DNA of 64,000 bases from an uncultured Caldilineaceae bacterium. GTDB taxonomy: Bacteria; Chloroflexota; Anaerolineae; Caldilineales; Caldilineaceae. The position numbers and the translations under genes are program-made. Below the pieces are notes generated by a model. That model was not told the origin of the DNA, made no database searches, and saw nothing but the letters and a program-made list of their open reading frames with translations. Location: the NCBI GenBank assembly GCA_958295915.1, contig OY282381.1, positions 3,432,722-3,496,721 on the forward strand, written 5' to 3'. Shown here in pieces: positions 48,878 through 57,600 of the stretch (the first letter of the stretch is position 1; every line of letters begins with the position of its first letter).

Positions 48878-51800
48878 GTGTTTCAACTCAAAGCCACACA
48901 CAAAGTCGTCAAAGACTACTTCGCCGAGATAAACAGACTGACCCAGCTCGGCCTCGTGCATGAGGGCGCGGTGGCCCCCGCCTTCGCCAATCTCCTGCGC
49001 GCGGCCGCCCAACCCTTCGGCTGGACGCTGGCCGAGCAGTACGCCCGCAAACCGCGCGGAGAGCGCATCATTCGCATCGACGGCGCGCTGCTGGACAGCT
49101 TCAGGCTGGCCCACGGCTACTGGGAGGCCAAGGACAGCGCCGACGACCTGGATGTGGAGATACGCCGGAAGCTGGCGGCCGGCTATCCCGATGACAATAT
49201 CCTCTTCCAGGCCCCCGATCGCATGATCATAATCCAGCAGGGGCAACGGGTGTGGGACAGCCCTATCGGGGAGCCAGATGCGCTCATCGCCGGGCTGCGG
49301 GTCTTCTTCGCCTACCGGCCGCCGGCCTTTGCCGACTGGCAGCAGGCCGTGGAGGAGTTCAAAGCGGTAGTGCCGGAACTGGCTGCGGCTCTGCTGTCTC
49401 TGATCGAAGGGGAGCGCCGCGACAATCGGGTCTTTATCGACGCCTTCGGCCGCTTCGCGGGTCTGTGTCGCGAGGCCATCAACCCCAACATCTCCGATCA
49501 GGCGGTGGAGGAGATGTTGATCCAGCATCTGCTGACCGAGCGCATCTTCCGGCGCGTGTTCGACAATCCGGACTTTGTGGCGCGCAACGTGATCGCCCGC
49601 GAGATCGAAGAGGTGGCGCGCGCGTTGACCAGCCAGCGTTTCAGTCGGCGGGAGTTCTTCCGCCCCTTGGATCGCTTCTACGCCGCTATCGAAACCACTG
49701 CCGCCACCATCGACGACTTTTCCGAGAAGCAGGGCTTTCTCAACACCGTCTACGAGAATTTCTTTCAGGGTTTTTCTGTCAGAGTGGCCGACACGCACGG
49801 CATCGTCTACACGCCGCAGCCGATCGTCGACTTTATGGTGCGTTCGGTGGAGAGTCTACTGCGCCGCGAGTTTGACCGCTCCCTGGCCGATGCGGGCGTC
49901 CATCTGCTGGATCCCTTCGTGGGCACGGGCAACTTCATCCTGCGCGTCATGCGCCATATCCAGGAGATGGGCAAACTTTCCCGCCTGCCCGACAAGTACG
50001 CGCGTGAGCTGCACTGCAACGAAATGCTGCTGCTGCCGTACTACATTGCGGCCATGAACATCGAGCATGAATACTATGAACTGACCGGTCAGTACGCGCC
50101 CTTCGGCGGCATCTGTCTGGTGGACACCTTCGAGCTGGCCGAGGACATCCAACTCAGCCTCTTTGCGCCGGAGAACAGTGAACGGGCGCAGTCTCAGCAG
50201 GGACAGGATATCACCGTCATCATCGGCAATCCGCCCTACAACGTGGGCCAGGTCAACGAGAACGACAACAACAAGAATCGAACGTATAGGATGATGGATG
50301 CGCGCGTGCGGGAGACCTACGCGCAAGCCTCGAAGGCGACCAATAAAAACGCATTGGCTGACCCGTATGTGAAGGCGATGCGCTGGGCATCGGACCGCAT
50401 TGGCGAGGAAGGGATTGTCGCCTTTGTGACCAACAACGGCTTTCTCGATGGCGTGGCGTTTGATGGTATGAGAAAATGTCTTGCAGACGATTTCGACGCC
50501 ATCTACATTCTCGATCTGAGTGGGAACGTACGCAAGAACCCAAAGCTCTCAGGCACAACGCACAACGTCTTTGGGATTCAGGTGGGTGTGAGCGTCAACT
50601 TTTTCATCAAAAGGCGCGACAAAGCAAATGCCCAAGCCGAACCGCGCCTCTGCTCGCTAGAGGCGCATTCAACAATCTTCTACGCGCGTGTCGATGAGTT
50701 GTGGCGCAAGGAAGAGAAGTATCGCTACCTCGATGCAAAGGATCAGTACCGCAACATCGAATGGCAGCCGATAACGCCGGACAAGCGCCACACCTGGCTG
50801 ACAGAAGGACTCCACGCCGAATTTGAGACCTTTATGCCGCTGGGAAGCAGGGAAGCGAAGGCGGCAAAAGGCGAGGCGGTGGATGTGATCTTTTACACGT
50901 ACAGTAATGGCGTTCAAACCAGCCGGGATGCCTGGGCGTGTAATTTCAACCGCGACGCGCTCACAGAGAACATGGGTCGGATGATCGATTTCTACAATGA
51001 GCAGGTGTTCAAGTGGAAAGGGCGGGGAAATCAGGAGGCAAACGTCGATGATTTCGTGGTCTATGATGATGAGAAAATCAAGTGGAGTTCAAGCTTAAAA
51101 CAGAAATTGAAGGGCGGGCAAGTCGCAGAATTTGCCGAAGCAAAAATCCGACAATCCCTCTACCGTCCTTTCACGAAAATGAATCTGTTCTTTGATAGAA
51201 TTCTAACCCACGGAGTTTTTGTTTTTCCGTCCATCTTCCCCACAGCGCAGACCGAAACGGAAAATCGGGTGATATGGCTCAAGATTGGACAAGAATGGCC
51301 GATGTTTGCGCTGATGGTCAACAGAATTCCCGATCTGTTGCCGCAAGGTGGTTCCCAATGTTTTCCCTTCTACACCTATGACGAGGACGGGACAAACCGC
51401 CAGGAGAACATCACCGATTGGGCCTTGGCGCAGTTCCGCAGGCAGTACAGCGACGATGCCATCGGGAAATGGGACATCTTCCATTCCGTCTACGCCATCC
51501 TGCACCATCCGCGCTACCGCGAGCGCTACCAGGCCAACCTCAAGCGCGATCTGCCGCGCCTGCCCTTTGCCCCGGACTTCTGGACCTTTGCCCAAGCCGG
51601 CGCGCGCCTGGCGAAAATCCACGTCGGCTATGAAGAGACGCCTGCCTATCCGCTCAACATGACAGAGACGTCGGGTCAGTCCCTCGATTGGCGCGTCGAG
51701 AAGATGAAGCTCTCCCGAGACAAAACGCAGATCCGCTACAACGACTTCCTGATATTGGGCGGGATTCCAGCGAAAGCGTTACGCTATCGGCTGGGCAACC

Positions 51801-51982
51801 GCTCGGCTCTGGAGTGGATCATCGACCAGTACCGCGTCAAGACCGACAGACGCAGCGGCATCGTCAACGACCCCAACCGCGCCGATGACCCGCAGTACAT
51901 CGTCAATCTGATCGGAAAGGTCATCAGCGTCAGCCTGGAGACAGTAGAAATTGTAGACAGTCTGCCAGCATTGAGACCATGA
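48878..51982 (+). CDS. Single-chain nuclease-adenine methyltransferase-specificity protein (type ISP/IIG-like)
   Basis: A 1034-residue protein. Residues 66-86 (RIDGALLDSFRLAHGYWEAK) look like a PD-(D/E)xK nuclease site with Asp73 (or Asp68), Glu83 and Lys85. Residues 285-460 hold the N6-adenine methyltransferase core: SAM motif DPFVGTGNF at 345-353 and catalytic NPPY at 451-454. The C-terminal third matches the type ISP target-recognition region (SLYRPFTKMNLFFDRIL, YNDFLILGGIPAKALRY). There is no helicase, unlike the about 1600-residue type ISP enzymes. An element A is inserted in frame near residues 588-598 (EPRLCSLEAHST). The start is GTG 48878. Confidence 0.85.
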   Translation: MFQLKATHKVVKDYFAEINRLTQLGLVHEGAVAPAFANLLRAAAQPFGWTLAEQYARKPRGERIIRIDGALLDSFRLAHGYWEAKDSADDLDVEIRRKLAAGYPDDNILFQAPDRMIIIQQGQRVWDSPIGEPDALIAGLRVFFAYRPPAFADWQQAVEEFKAVVPELAAALLSLIEGERRDNRVFIDAFGRFAGLCREAINPNISDQAVEEMLIQHLLTERIFRRVFDNPDFVARNVIAREIEEVARALTSQRFSRREFFRPLDRFYAAIETTAATIDDFSEKQGFLNTVYENFFQGFSVRVADTHGIVYTPQPIVDFMVRSVESLLRREFDRSLADAGVHLLDPFVGTGNFILRVMRHIQEMGKLSRLPDKYARELHCNEMLLLPYYIAAMNIEHEYYELTGQYAPFGGICLVDTFELAEDIQLSLFAPENSERAQSQQGQDITVIIGNPPYNVGQVNENDNNKNRTYRMMDARVRETYAQASKATNKNALADPYVKAMRWASDRIGEEGIVAFVTNNGFLDGVAFDGMRKCLADDFDAIYILDLSGNVRKNPKLSGTTHNVFGIQVGVSVNFFIKRRDKANAQAEPRLCSLEAHSTIFYARVDELWRKEEKYRYLDAKDQYRNIEWQPITPDKRHTWLTEGLHAEFETFMPLGSREAKAAKGEAVDVIFYTYSNGVQTSRDAWACNFNRDALTENMGRMIDFYNEQVFKWKGRGNQEANVDDFVVYDDEKIKWSSSLKQKLKGGQVAEFAEAKIRQSLYRPFTKMNLFFDRILTHGVFVFPSIFPTAQTETENRVIWLKIGQEWPMFALMVNRIPDLLPQGGSQCFPFYTYDEDGTNRQENITDWALAQFRRQYSDDAIGKWDIFHSVYAILHHPRYRERYQANLKRDLPRLPFAPDFWTFAQAGARLAKIHVGYEETPAYPLNMTETSGQSLDWRVEKMKLSRDKTQIRYNDFLILGGIPAKALRYRLGNRSALEWIIDQYRVKTDRRSGIVNDPNRADDPQYIVNLIGKVISVSLETVEIVDSLPALRP
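50642..50673. repeat. Palindromic element A, copy 7 (inside nuclease-methyltransferase)
   Basis: CCGCGCCTCTGCTCGCTAGA then GGCGCATTCAAC, in frame between ...RRDKANAQ and IFYARVDELWRK of the host protein. Confidence 0.88.
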
Positions 51983-52039
51983 CTTACTGTGAGTATTCAG
52001 GATCGACCATGATTTCATTCTGTCCATCCTCTGACCACG

Positions 52040-52138
52040 AATTTGTGTGATTTGTATGATTACCATGATAACGGCAGTTCATCATCCCCATCACATAAAT
52101 CAAGCAAATCAAAGGTCTGAATCAGGAGAATCAGATTC
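52040..52138. repeat. Repeat family E, copy 2, supplying a ribosome site
   Basis: TGATTTGTATGATTACCATG, CATCACATAAATCAAGCAAA and GAATCAGGAGAATCAGATTC. The AGGAG inside it is about ten bases upstream of the ATG at 52139. Confidence 0.55.
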
Positions 52139-53269
52139 ATGCAATCAGACATCTCATGCCTACGCAAGGCGCGCGCCGGCCGCGCCTCCTCCTGGGATAC
52201 GACCGGCCGCAATGCCGATGCCTGGGTCATCCCCGCTGGGGAGACCCAAGTGCTGGCCGACATCAATGGGCCTGGCCTCATCACCCATATATGGATGACC
52301 CAGCGCAACCACTACCGGGACTGCCTGCTGAAGATCACCTGGGACAACGCGGCCCACCCCAGTGTACTCGTGCCGTTGGGCGATTTCTTCGGCCTGGGAC
52401 ACGCAATCGTCAACTCCTATCAATCGCAGCTGTTCACCGCATCCACCCGCTGGAACAATCAGTTCGAGATGGGCTGCGCGCTCAACTGCTACGCGCCCAT
52501 GCCCTTCCGGGAGCGAGCAGTGGTGGAATTGATCAACGAGAGCAGCGAAGATCACCGCCAGTATTTCTATGTGGATTATGAGTTGGTCGACGAAATGCCG
52601 CAGGAGAGGGGCTACTTCCACGCCGAGTTCCGGCGCGCGAACCCCTTCGGCGGCTGGGGACATGAGATCCTCGTCAACAGACCAGAAGCCAATATCGTCA
52701 ATACAGAGCGGCAGGCCTGGGAGGACAACTACGTCATTCTGGAGACCCAGGGCCGCGGCCATTACATCGGCTGTACTCTGTCCGTCACAAACTTTCAGGG
52801 CCCCTGGTGGGGCGAGGGCGACGATATGATCTGGGTGGATGGCTACAAGTGGCCCCCGGATCTCCACGGTACCGGTAGTGAAGACTATCTGAATCAGGCC
52901 TGGGGTATGCAGCGCAACGCCTTCCTGCGCAACGGTTCCTCAATATACGAGGAGGACACCGACGGCTATCAGACATCGTATGTGCTGCATCTGGAGAATC
53001 CGGTGCGCTTTCAGAAAGAGGTGAAGGTGACGATCGAGCATGGTCACGGCAACCACCTGGCCAACGAAATGGCGTCGGTAGCCTACTGGTATGCGGCCAC
53101 GCCGACGAAACCGATCGAGCCGCCGCCTGTAGCTCAGCGCCAACCGGTACCGCGGGACAATCAGGGAAACTGGCTCCACGATGCGGTCAACCAGGCGCCG
53201 GGGCGGGCCGTTCCCGTCAACCAGGAGATGCAGGCCATGAAGAAGCGCTGGGCGGAGCGACAAGCGTGA
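52139..53269 (+). CDS. DUF2961/GH172 family glycoside hydrolase-like protein
   Basis: A 376-residue double jelly-roll protein. GH172-type marks are ARAGRASSWDTTGRNADAWV near the N-terminus, ITHIWMTQRNHYRDCLLKIT, PLGDFFGLGHA, and the core PWWGEGDDMIWVDGYKWPPD and LHGTGSEDYLNQAWG, whose acidic residues form the likely active site. Characterised members act on fructofuranose and arabinofuranose linkages. It has no signal peptide, so it is probably cytoplasmic. The ATG at 52139 uses an AGGAG within repeat E. The natural substrate here is unknown. Confidence 0.88.
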   Translation: MQSDISCLRKARAGRASSWDTTGRNADAWVIPAGETQVLADINGPGLITHIWMTQRNHYRDCLLKITWDNAAHPSVLVPLGDFFGLGHAIVNSYQSQLFTASTRWNNQFEMGCALNCYAPMPFRERAVVELINESSEDHRQYFYVDYELVDEMPQERGYFHAEFRRANPFGGWGHEILVNRPEANIVNTERQAWEDNYVILETQGRGHYIGCTLSVTNFQGPWWGEGDDMIWVDGYKWPPDLHGTGSEDYLNQAWGMQRNAFLRNGSSIYEEDTDGYQTSYVLHLENPVRFQKEVKVTIEHGHGNHLANEMASVAYWYAATPTKPIEPPPVAQRQPVPRDNQGNWLHDAVNQAPGRAVPVNQEMQAMKKRWAERQA

Positions 53270-53283
53270 GAACGGCAGAGGTT

Positions 53284-53315
53284 AGTGCCGTTTCTGGTCA
53301 CTAGCCACTGGTTTT
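53284..53315. repeat. Repeat family C, short copy
   Basis: TGCCGTTTCTGGTCACTAGC then CACTGG, between the converging GH172 and flavin reductase genes. Confidence 0.45.
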
Positions 53316-53322
53316 TCTCACT

Positions 53323-53850
53323 TCATCCTTGACTCGGCGCCATCTGGCGATATGTGCCGCCATAGAACAGCACCGGCTCGCCATCAACATGCTCCAGATA
53401 TTCGACCTGCCCAATGTATAATGTGTGATCGCCAGCGGGGTGGGCATCAACGACTGTGCAGACAAAGTAGGCCAGCGCGTTGGGAAGCACTGGATAGCCA
53501 TGGCGACGTTCGAAGAGGATTTCCAGACCCTCTACCGGCCAGCCGGCAAAATGGCTACTGTAGTCCTCCTGATCGTGCCGCAGGATGCTGATTGCGTAGC
53601 GACCAGTCTGCTGCAACTTTTCATGCAGGGCCGCTTTGTGCCCCACAGAGATGACCAGCAAGGGTGGATCCAATGAGACAGACATGAATGCGTTGGCGGT
53701 CATGCCGTGCACGTCGCCGTCCAGTTCAGTGGTGACGACGGTGATGCCGGTGGCAAAGCGGCCACAGGCGTTGCGGAGTTCACGGGAGTCGATGGCGGCA
53801 GAACTACTGTCGCGCCCAACAGAGGCGCGCAATTCAGAATTTTCAGGCAT
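53323..53850 (-). CDS. Flavin reductase-like FMN-binding protein with a repeat-encoded N-terminus
   Basis: A 175-residue split-barrel protein. FATGITVVTTELDGDVHGMT and ANAFMSVSLDPPLLVISVGH are the FMN-binding signature, and DHTLYIGQVEYLEH and PVLFYGGTYRQM close the barrel. It reduces flavins with NAD(P)H to supply a monooxygenase, or acts as an oxidoreductase itself. The first 15 residues (MPENSELRASVGRDS) are the translation of palindromic element B at 53809-53835, read in reverse; the ATG is just outside the element. If the true start lay downstream it would have to be a rare codon. No partner monooxygenase is adjacent. Confidence 0.85.
   Translation of the reverse strand: MPENSELRASVGRDSSSAAIDSRELRNACGRFATGITVVTTELDGDVHGMTANAFMSVSLDPPLLVISVGHKAALHEKLQQTGRYAISILRHDQEDYSSHFAGWPVEGLEILFERRHGYPVLPNALAYFVCTVVDAHPAGDHTLYIGQVEYLEHVDGEPVLFYGGTYRQMAPSQG
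53809..53835. repeat. Palindromic element B (5' end of flavin reductase)
   Basis: TGTCGCGCCCAACAGAGGCG then CGCAATT; read on the minus strand in frame as ELRASVGRD. Confidence 0.85.
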
Positions 53851-53854
53851 GGGA

Positions 53855-54146
53855 AACGCTCACTGGTCGTGCAAGGGAAGATCGGTAGACTGTATGATTT
53901 CCGCCGGTTAACTGAATTCGGAATTGACAAATAGACGGTATTGACAAATAGACGGTCAATGATAGGATACAACGAAATCCAGAATCGATCCTATTCTGGG
54001 TTCTGGCGAAATCGATCTGCCGTAGGATAGCGTCTGTTCAGTTTCTGATCTCCGGAGGAAGAGATGAAAGATGCCAGAGTCCAGGTCCATCGTGCCTCTT
54101 TCGAGCAGAGGCGCATTCAACATTCCTGAGAGAATGAGAGCGACTG
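53855..54146. other. Spacer with element A and a tandem motif
   Basis: The sequence TTGACAAATAGACGGT occurs twice, at about 53925-53940 and 53942-53957, back to back. The rest has no gene; an A element follows at 54091. The duplicated TTGACA could be promoter-like, but no -10 was assigned. Confidence 0.4.
54091..54121. repeat. Palindromic element A, copy 8 (loop inverted)
   Basis: CGTGCCTCTTTCGAGCAGAG then GCGCATTCAAC; the loop is in the opposite orientation to copies 1-7. Confidence 0.88.
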
Positions 54147-55139
54147 ATGGCTGGTGAACAATATCGCGCCCAACAAAGGCGCGCAACTGAACATTTTTTT
54201 GTGACCGGCGCGCTGGGCTGCTTGGGTGCGTGGGTCGTACGCAATCTGATCCGGGAAGGCGTCGGGGTGACAGTCTACGATCTGGGCGCCAGTATGCACC
54301 GCCTCGAACTGCTGATGGAACCGCAGGAAATCGCCCAAATTCAGTTTATCCAGGACGACATTACCGATACAGAAACCGTCTGTCGCGCGGTCGAGGAGAG
54401 CGGGGTCAATCGCATCGTCCATCTGGCCGCATTGCAGGTGCCGTTCTGCAAGTCCAATCCCCCTCTCGGCGCGGCGGTGAATGTCGTCGGCACTGTGAAT
54501 GTGTTCGAAGCGGCCAAACGGGCGGGCATCTCGCCGGTGGTCTACGCCAGCAGTATGGCTGTCTACGGCGGCGCGGATCTGTACGGCCCAGAGGTGCAGG
54601 ATGGAGATCCCTTCCACCCCTTGAACCTGTACGGCGTCTACAAAGAAGCCAACGAAGGCACAGCCCGTATCTACTGGCAGGACGACGGCATTGCCAGCCT
54701 GGCCCTGCGGCCCTACACAGTGTACGGCCCGGCGCGCGATCAGGGCATGACCTCCACCCCCACCCAGGCGATGCTGGCCGCAGCCAAAGGCGAAGCCTAC
54801 CATATCTCCTTCGGCGGCACATGCGGCTATCAGTATGCCGACGATGTGGCGCAGACATTCATTGCATTGGCCCGCCTGCCCTACGAAGGCGCATCGGTTT
54901 TTAATATTCGCGGCAGCGTCGCCCATATGTCGGAGGTGGTAGACGCCATCGTTGCCGCCGAGCCGAGCGCCGCCGGCCGCATCACCTATGAGGAAACTCC
55001 CTTACCTTTCGCAGAGGCGCAGAACGAGGAGCCCCTGCAGAATCTGCTGAGGAAGGCGCCGTATACGCCCCTCAGCGCAGGCATCGCCCGCACAATTGCG
55101 CATTTTAAGCAGGCGCTCGCTGCCGGCAAGATTCAATAG
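54147..55139 (+). CDS. NAD-dependent epimerase/dehydratase with a repeat-encoded N-terminus
   Basis: A 330-residue extended SDR. The nucleotide loop FVTGALGCLGAWVVRNL starts only at residue 18; VVYASSMAVYGG gives the Ser and LYGVYKEANEG the Tyr-x-x-x-Lys. It should act on a nucleotide sugar or free sugar. Residues 5-15 (QYRAQQRRATE) are encoded by palindromic element B at 54164-54191, in frame, so the element replaced the normal N-terminal codons or lies just ahead of them. A run of seven T follows the element. The ATG at 54147 has only a weak ribosome site. It probably forms a unit with the FAH-family gene 36 bases downstream. Confidence 0.85.
   Translation: MAGEQYRAQQRRATEHFFVTGALGCLGAWVVRNLIREGVGVTVYDLGASMHRLELLMEPQEIAQIQFIQDDITDTETVCRAVEESGVNRIVHLAALQVPFCKSNPPLGAAVNVVGTVNVFEAAKRAGISPVVYASSMAVYGGADLYGPEVQDGDPFHPLNLYGVYKEANEGTARIYWQDDGIASLALRPYTVYGPARDQGMTSTPTQAMLAAAKGEAYHISFGGTCGYQYADDVAQTFIALARLPYEGASVFNIRGSVAHMSEVVDAIVAAEPSAAGRITYEETPLPFAEAQNEEPLQNLLRKAPYTPLSAGIARTIAHFKQALAAGKIQ
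54164..54191. repeat. Palindromic element B (5' end of epimerase gene)
   Basis: TCGCGCCCAACAAAGGCGCG then CAACTGAA, in frame with the epimerase. Confidence 0.85.
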
Positions 55140-55175
55140 TCGTTTTCAATCGAACACTCTTGAGGAGCGGATCAG

Positions 55176-55982
55176 ATGAGATGGTTGCGGTTTGAGCATA
55201 ACGGAAAAGAGGTATACGGCGCGGCCAGTGGAGATACCATCGAAGTCACCGATGCCACTTGGTCCGATATTCTGGCCGGCGAGACCGGCACGGTGGTCGA
55301 TTCGGTGGACCGCAGCAGTGTGAAGCTCCTGTGTCCGCTGGAACGACCGGGCAAGATCGTCGCTATCGGCCTGAATTATCTGGACCACTGCCGAGAAACG
55401 AACACCCCACCCCCGGAACGACCAGTGATCTTCACAAAGTTCACGACGAGTATCGTCGCTCCTGGCGATGAGATCGTCTGGGATCCAGCTCTGACCGCTG
55501 AAGTGGACTATGAAGCGGAGCTGGCGGCGGTGATCGGCAGAACGGCTCGCCACGTGAGCCGAGCCGACGCGCTGAGCTACGTGGCTGGCTACACCTGTTC
55601 CAACGACGTCAGCGCTCGGGATCTGCAGTTGGGCGACCCCCAATGGATTCGGGGCAAAAGCCTGGATACCTTCTGCCCCATCGGCCCAGCCTTTGTGACA
55701 GCGGATGACGTGCCGGACCCGCAAAACCTCGGCATCCGTTGTATCCTCAACGGCGAAGTGATGCAGGACAGCAACACCAGAGAGATGATCTTCGACGTGG
55801 CGGAGCTGATCGAGTTCAGCTCCACCGCCTTCACCCTGGAGCCGGGAGATGTGATCCTCACCGGCACCCCGCACGGCGTGGGCATGGGGCGAGATCCGCA
55901 GGTCTGGATGCAAGACGGCGATACAGTCGCCATCGAAATCGAAATACTGGGCCGGCTGGAGAACGTCTGTCGCGTCGTGTGA
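55176..55982 (+). CDS. Fumarylacetoacetate hydrolase (FAH) family protein
   Basis: A 268-residue FAH-fold protein. GKIVAIGLNYLDHCRE, PVIFTKFTTSIVAPGDEIVW, VDYEAELAAVIG (metal acidic residues), VAGYTCSNDVSARDLQ, RGKSLDTFCPIGPAFV and PGDVILTGTPHGVGMG are the full set of family motifs. Members hydrolyse or decarboxylate acylpyruvates, or dehydrate 2-keto-3-deoxy sugar acids. Next to an SDR epimerase it may take part in a sugar-acid pathway. ATG 55176 is used; GAGGAGCGG lies upstream. Confidence 0.92.
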   Translation: MRWLRFEHNGKEVYGAASGDTIEVTDATWSDILAGETGTVVDSVDRSSVKLLCPLERPGKIVAIGLNYLDHCRETNTPPPERPVIFTKFTTSIVAPGDEIVWDPALTAEVDYEAELAAVIGRTARHVSRADALSYVAGYTCSNDVSARDLQLGDPQWIRGKSLDTFCPIGPAFVTADDVPDPQNLGIRCILNGEVMQDSNTREMIFDVAELIEFSSTAFTLEPGDVILTGTPHGVGMGRDPQVWMQDGDTVAIEIEILGRLENVCRVV

Positions 55983-56064
55983 CCGCAATCGAAAATTCGG
56001 AGCAAATATGTATGATATGATAGTGGTGGCACTAAGAGATCGTGTACCTCGAAATCGTGGCAGG

Positions 56065-56093
56065 GTCGCGCCCAACAGTGGCGCGCAATGCAA
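56065..56093. repeat. Palindromic element B
   Basis: GTCGCGCCCAACAGTGGCGC then GCAATGCAA, 38 bases upstream of the importer-5 binding-protein start. Confidence 0.85.
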
Positions 56094-56131
56094 TTCTTCT
56101 CGATTCCATTCAATTTGATAAGGAGGCTCAC

Positions 56132-57580
56132 ATGAACCGGGTACATTTCGTATTGCCAGTGATCGTGATTGCACTGGCGCTTTTGGTTTCAGCTTGCGCA
56201 TCACCAGCAGCGCCTGTTCAGGTGGATACCGGCGCGGAGGAAGACGCGCCGGCCGCCGCGGACAGCGGCGCGGAAGATGAGATCATGACCGTCAATCTGG
56301 TGGCCCGCTGCAAGGCCAGCCCGCCCTATGAAAACGGCCGCTGCGACAACCTGACCGCCGCGGTCGAGGCTGCCAACGCGGTGCTGGAAGCCAACGGAGA
56401 CAACCGCCGGATCGCGCTGGAAACCATTCAGGATGACGCCGACTGGGGAGACTACAAAACTGAGTTCGAGCTGGCGTCAGACGCCGGCGAGGCCCCAGAC
56501 ATTATCGTCTCCGGGCATGAGCACATCGGTGACTGGGCCACAGCCGGCTATCTGGTGAACATCACCGAGCAGGTCAACAGCGGTGAATTTGCCGAATTTG
56601 ACGATGTCATCGACTCCCTTTGGGAATCCACAATGCTCAACGGCAGTATCTGGGGCGTGCCCCAGGATGCAGAAGCCCGCCCACTGTACTTCAGCAAAAT
56701 TCTCCTGCAAGAGCTGGGCTGGAGCCAAGAAGAGATCGATAGTCTGCCGAGCCGCATCCAAAGCTGTGACTATACCTGGCAGGATATGTTCGACACGGCC
56801 CAGCAAGCAGTAGAGGCAGAGATTGTCGCCGAAGGCGAAGGCTGGTGGCATCGCCCCGCCAATGGGCCAGACTTTCTCTACTACTACTTTGCCGCCGGTG
56901 GCGAGATCGTGAGCGATATGGATGCGCTGATCTTCGACAGCGCCGCCGCCCAAACCGTGTATGAACTGCTGCACAACGCCGTCCACGAACGCAAGATCAT
57001 TCGCCTTAACAAACTGGACGGCGACTGGGACTACCACAAAGAGTATACCTCCAGCTTCAAAAACGTGATGTTCGTCTTTGAAGGCACGTGGCGTTGGGCG
57101 AGTTGGCATACCAACTATCTCCAGGATCAGGGCGGCGAGGAATATCTCTTCGAAAATGTCGGCTTCGCGCCGATTCCCTGCTTGGAAGGCGGCATTGGAC
57201 GCCCTATTACCCTTACCCATCCATTAGTCTATATGATCAGCAGTTTGAGCGAGTACCCAGACTTGGCGCTGCTCCTCATCGCCAAGACGACGGTCAAGGA
57301 ACTGAACACACCCTACGCGGTTGAAAGCGGGCACCTGGGAATTCTGAAGTCCCAGGCGGACTACGAGCCTTACATGACCGCTGAGTTCCTGAGCGCCACC
57401 CTCTCTCTGTTGGATCACACGACCTTCCTGCCCAACAGTCCCTACTGGAGCGCCTGGTCAGAAGCCTACTATCTGGGCATTCAGGCAGTCGAGTCAGGCG
57501 ACCTCACGCCCGCGGAAGCGATTGAAGTCGTCATCGATCAGCTCCAAAACGAGCTGGGCGACAATGTAATTGTGCAGTAG
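56132..57580 (+). CDS. Sugar ABC transporter substrate-binding lipoprotein (importer 5)
   Basis: A 482-residue family 1 binding protein. A Sec-type lipoprotein signal ends LLVSAC after MNRVHFVLPVIVIALA; unlike the minus-strand binders it lacks twin arginines. The domain includes EAPDIIVSGHEHIGDWATAG, SLWESTMLNGSIWGVPQDAE and KNVMFVFEGTWRWASWHTNY. The ATG at 56132 has AAGGAGG six bases upstream. It heads a complete importer with two permeases and an ATPase. Ligand unknown. Confidence 0.92.
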   Translation: MNRVHFVLPVIVIALALLVSACASPAAPVQVDTGAEEDAPAAADSGAEDEIMTVNLVARCKASPPYENGRCDNLTAAVEAANAVLEANGDNRRIALETIQDDADWGDYKTEFELASDAGEAPDIIVSGHEHIGDWATAGYLVNITEQVNSGEFAEFDDVIDSLWESTMLNGSIWGVPQDAEARPLYFSKILLQELGWSQEEIDSLPSRIQSCDYTWQDMFDTAQQAVEAEIVAEGEGWWHRPANGPDFLYYYFAAGGEIVSDMDALIFDSAAAQTVYELLHNAVHERKIIRLNKLDGDWDYHKEYTSSFKNVMFVFEGTWRWASWHTNYLQDQGGEEYLFENVGFAPIPCLEGGIGRPITLTHPLVYMISSLSEYPDLALLLIAKTTVKELNTPYAVESGHLGILKSQADYEPYMTAEFLSATLSLLDHTTFLPNSPYWSAWSEAYYLGIQAVESGDLTPAEAIEVVIDQLQNELGDNVIVQ

Positions 57581-57600
57581 ATACAATGTAAAAATTGCAG

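Noticed and set aside
49252-49875. Second frame within the methyltransferase gene
   Set aside because: Arg/Gly/Ser-rich with no motifs, overlapping conserved methyltransferase sequence in the main frame.
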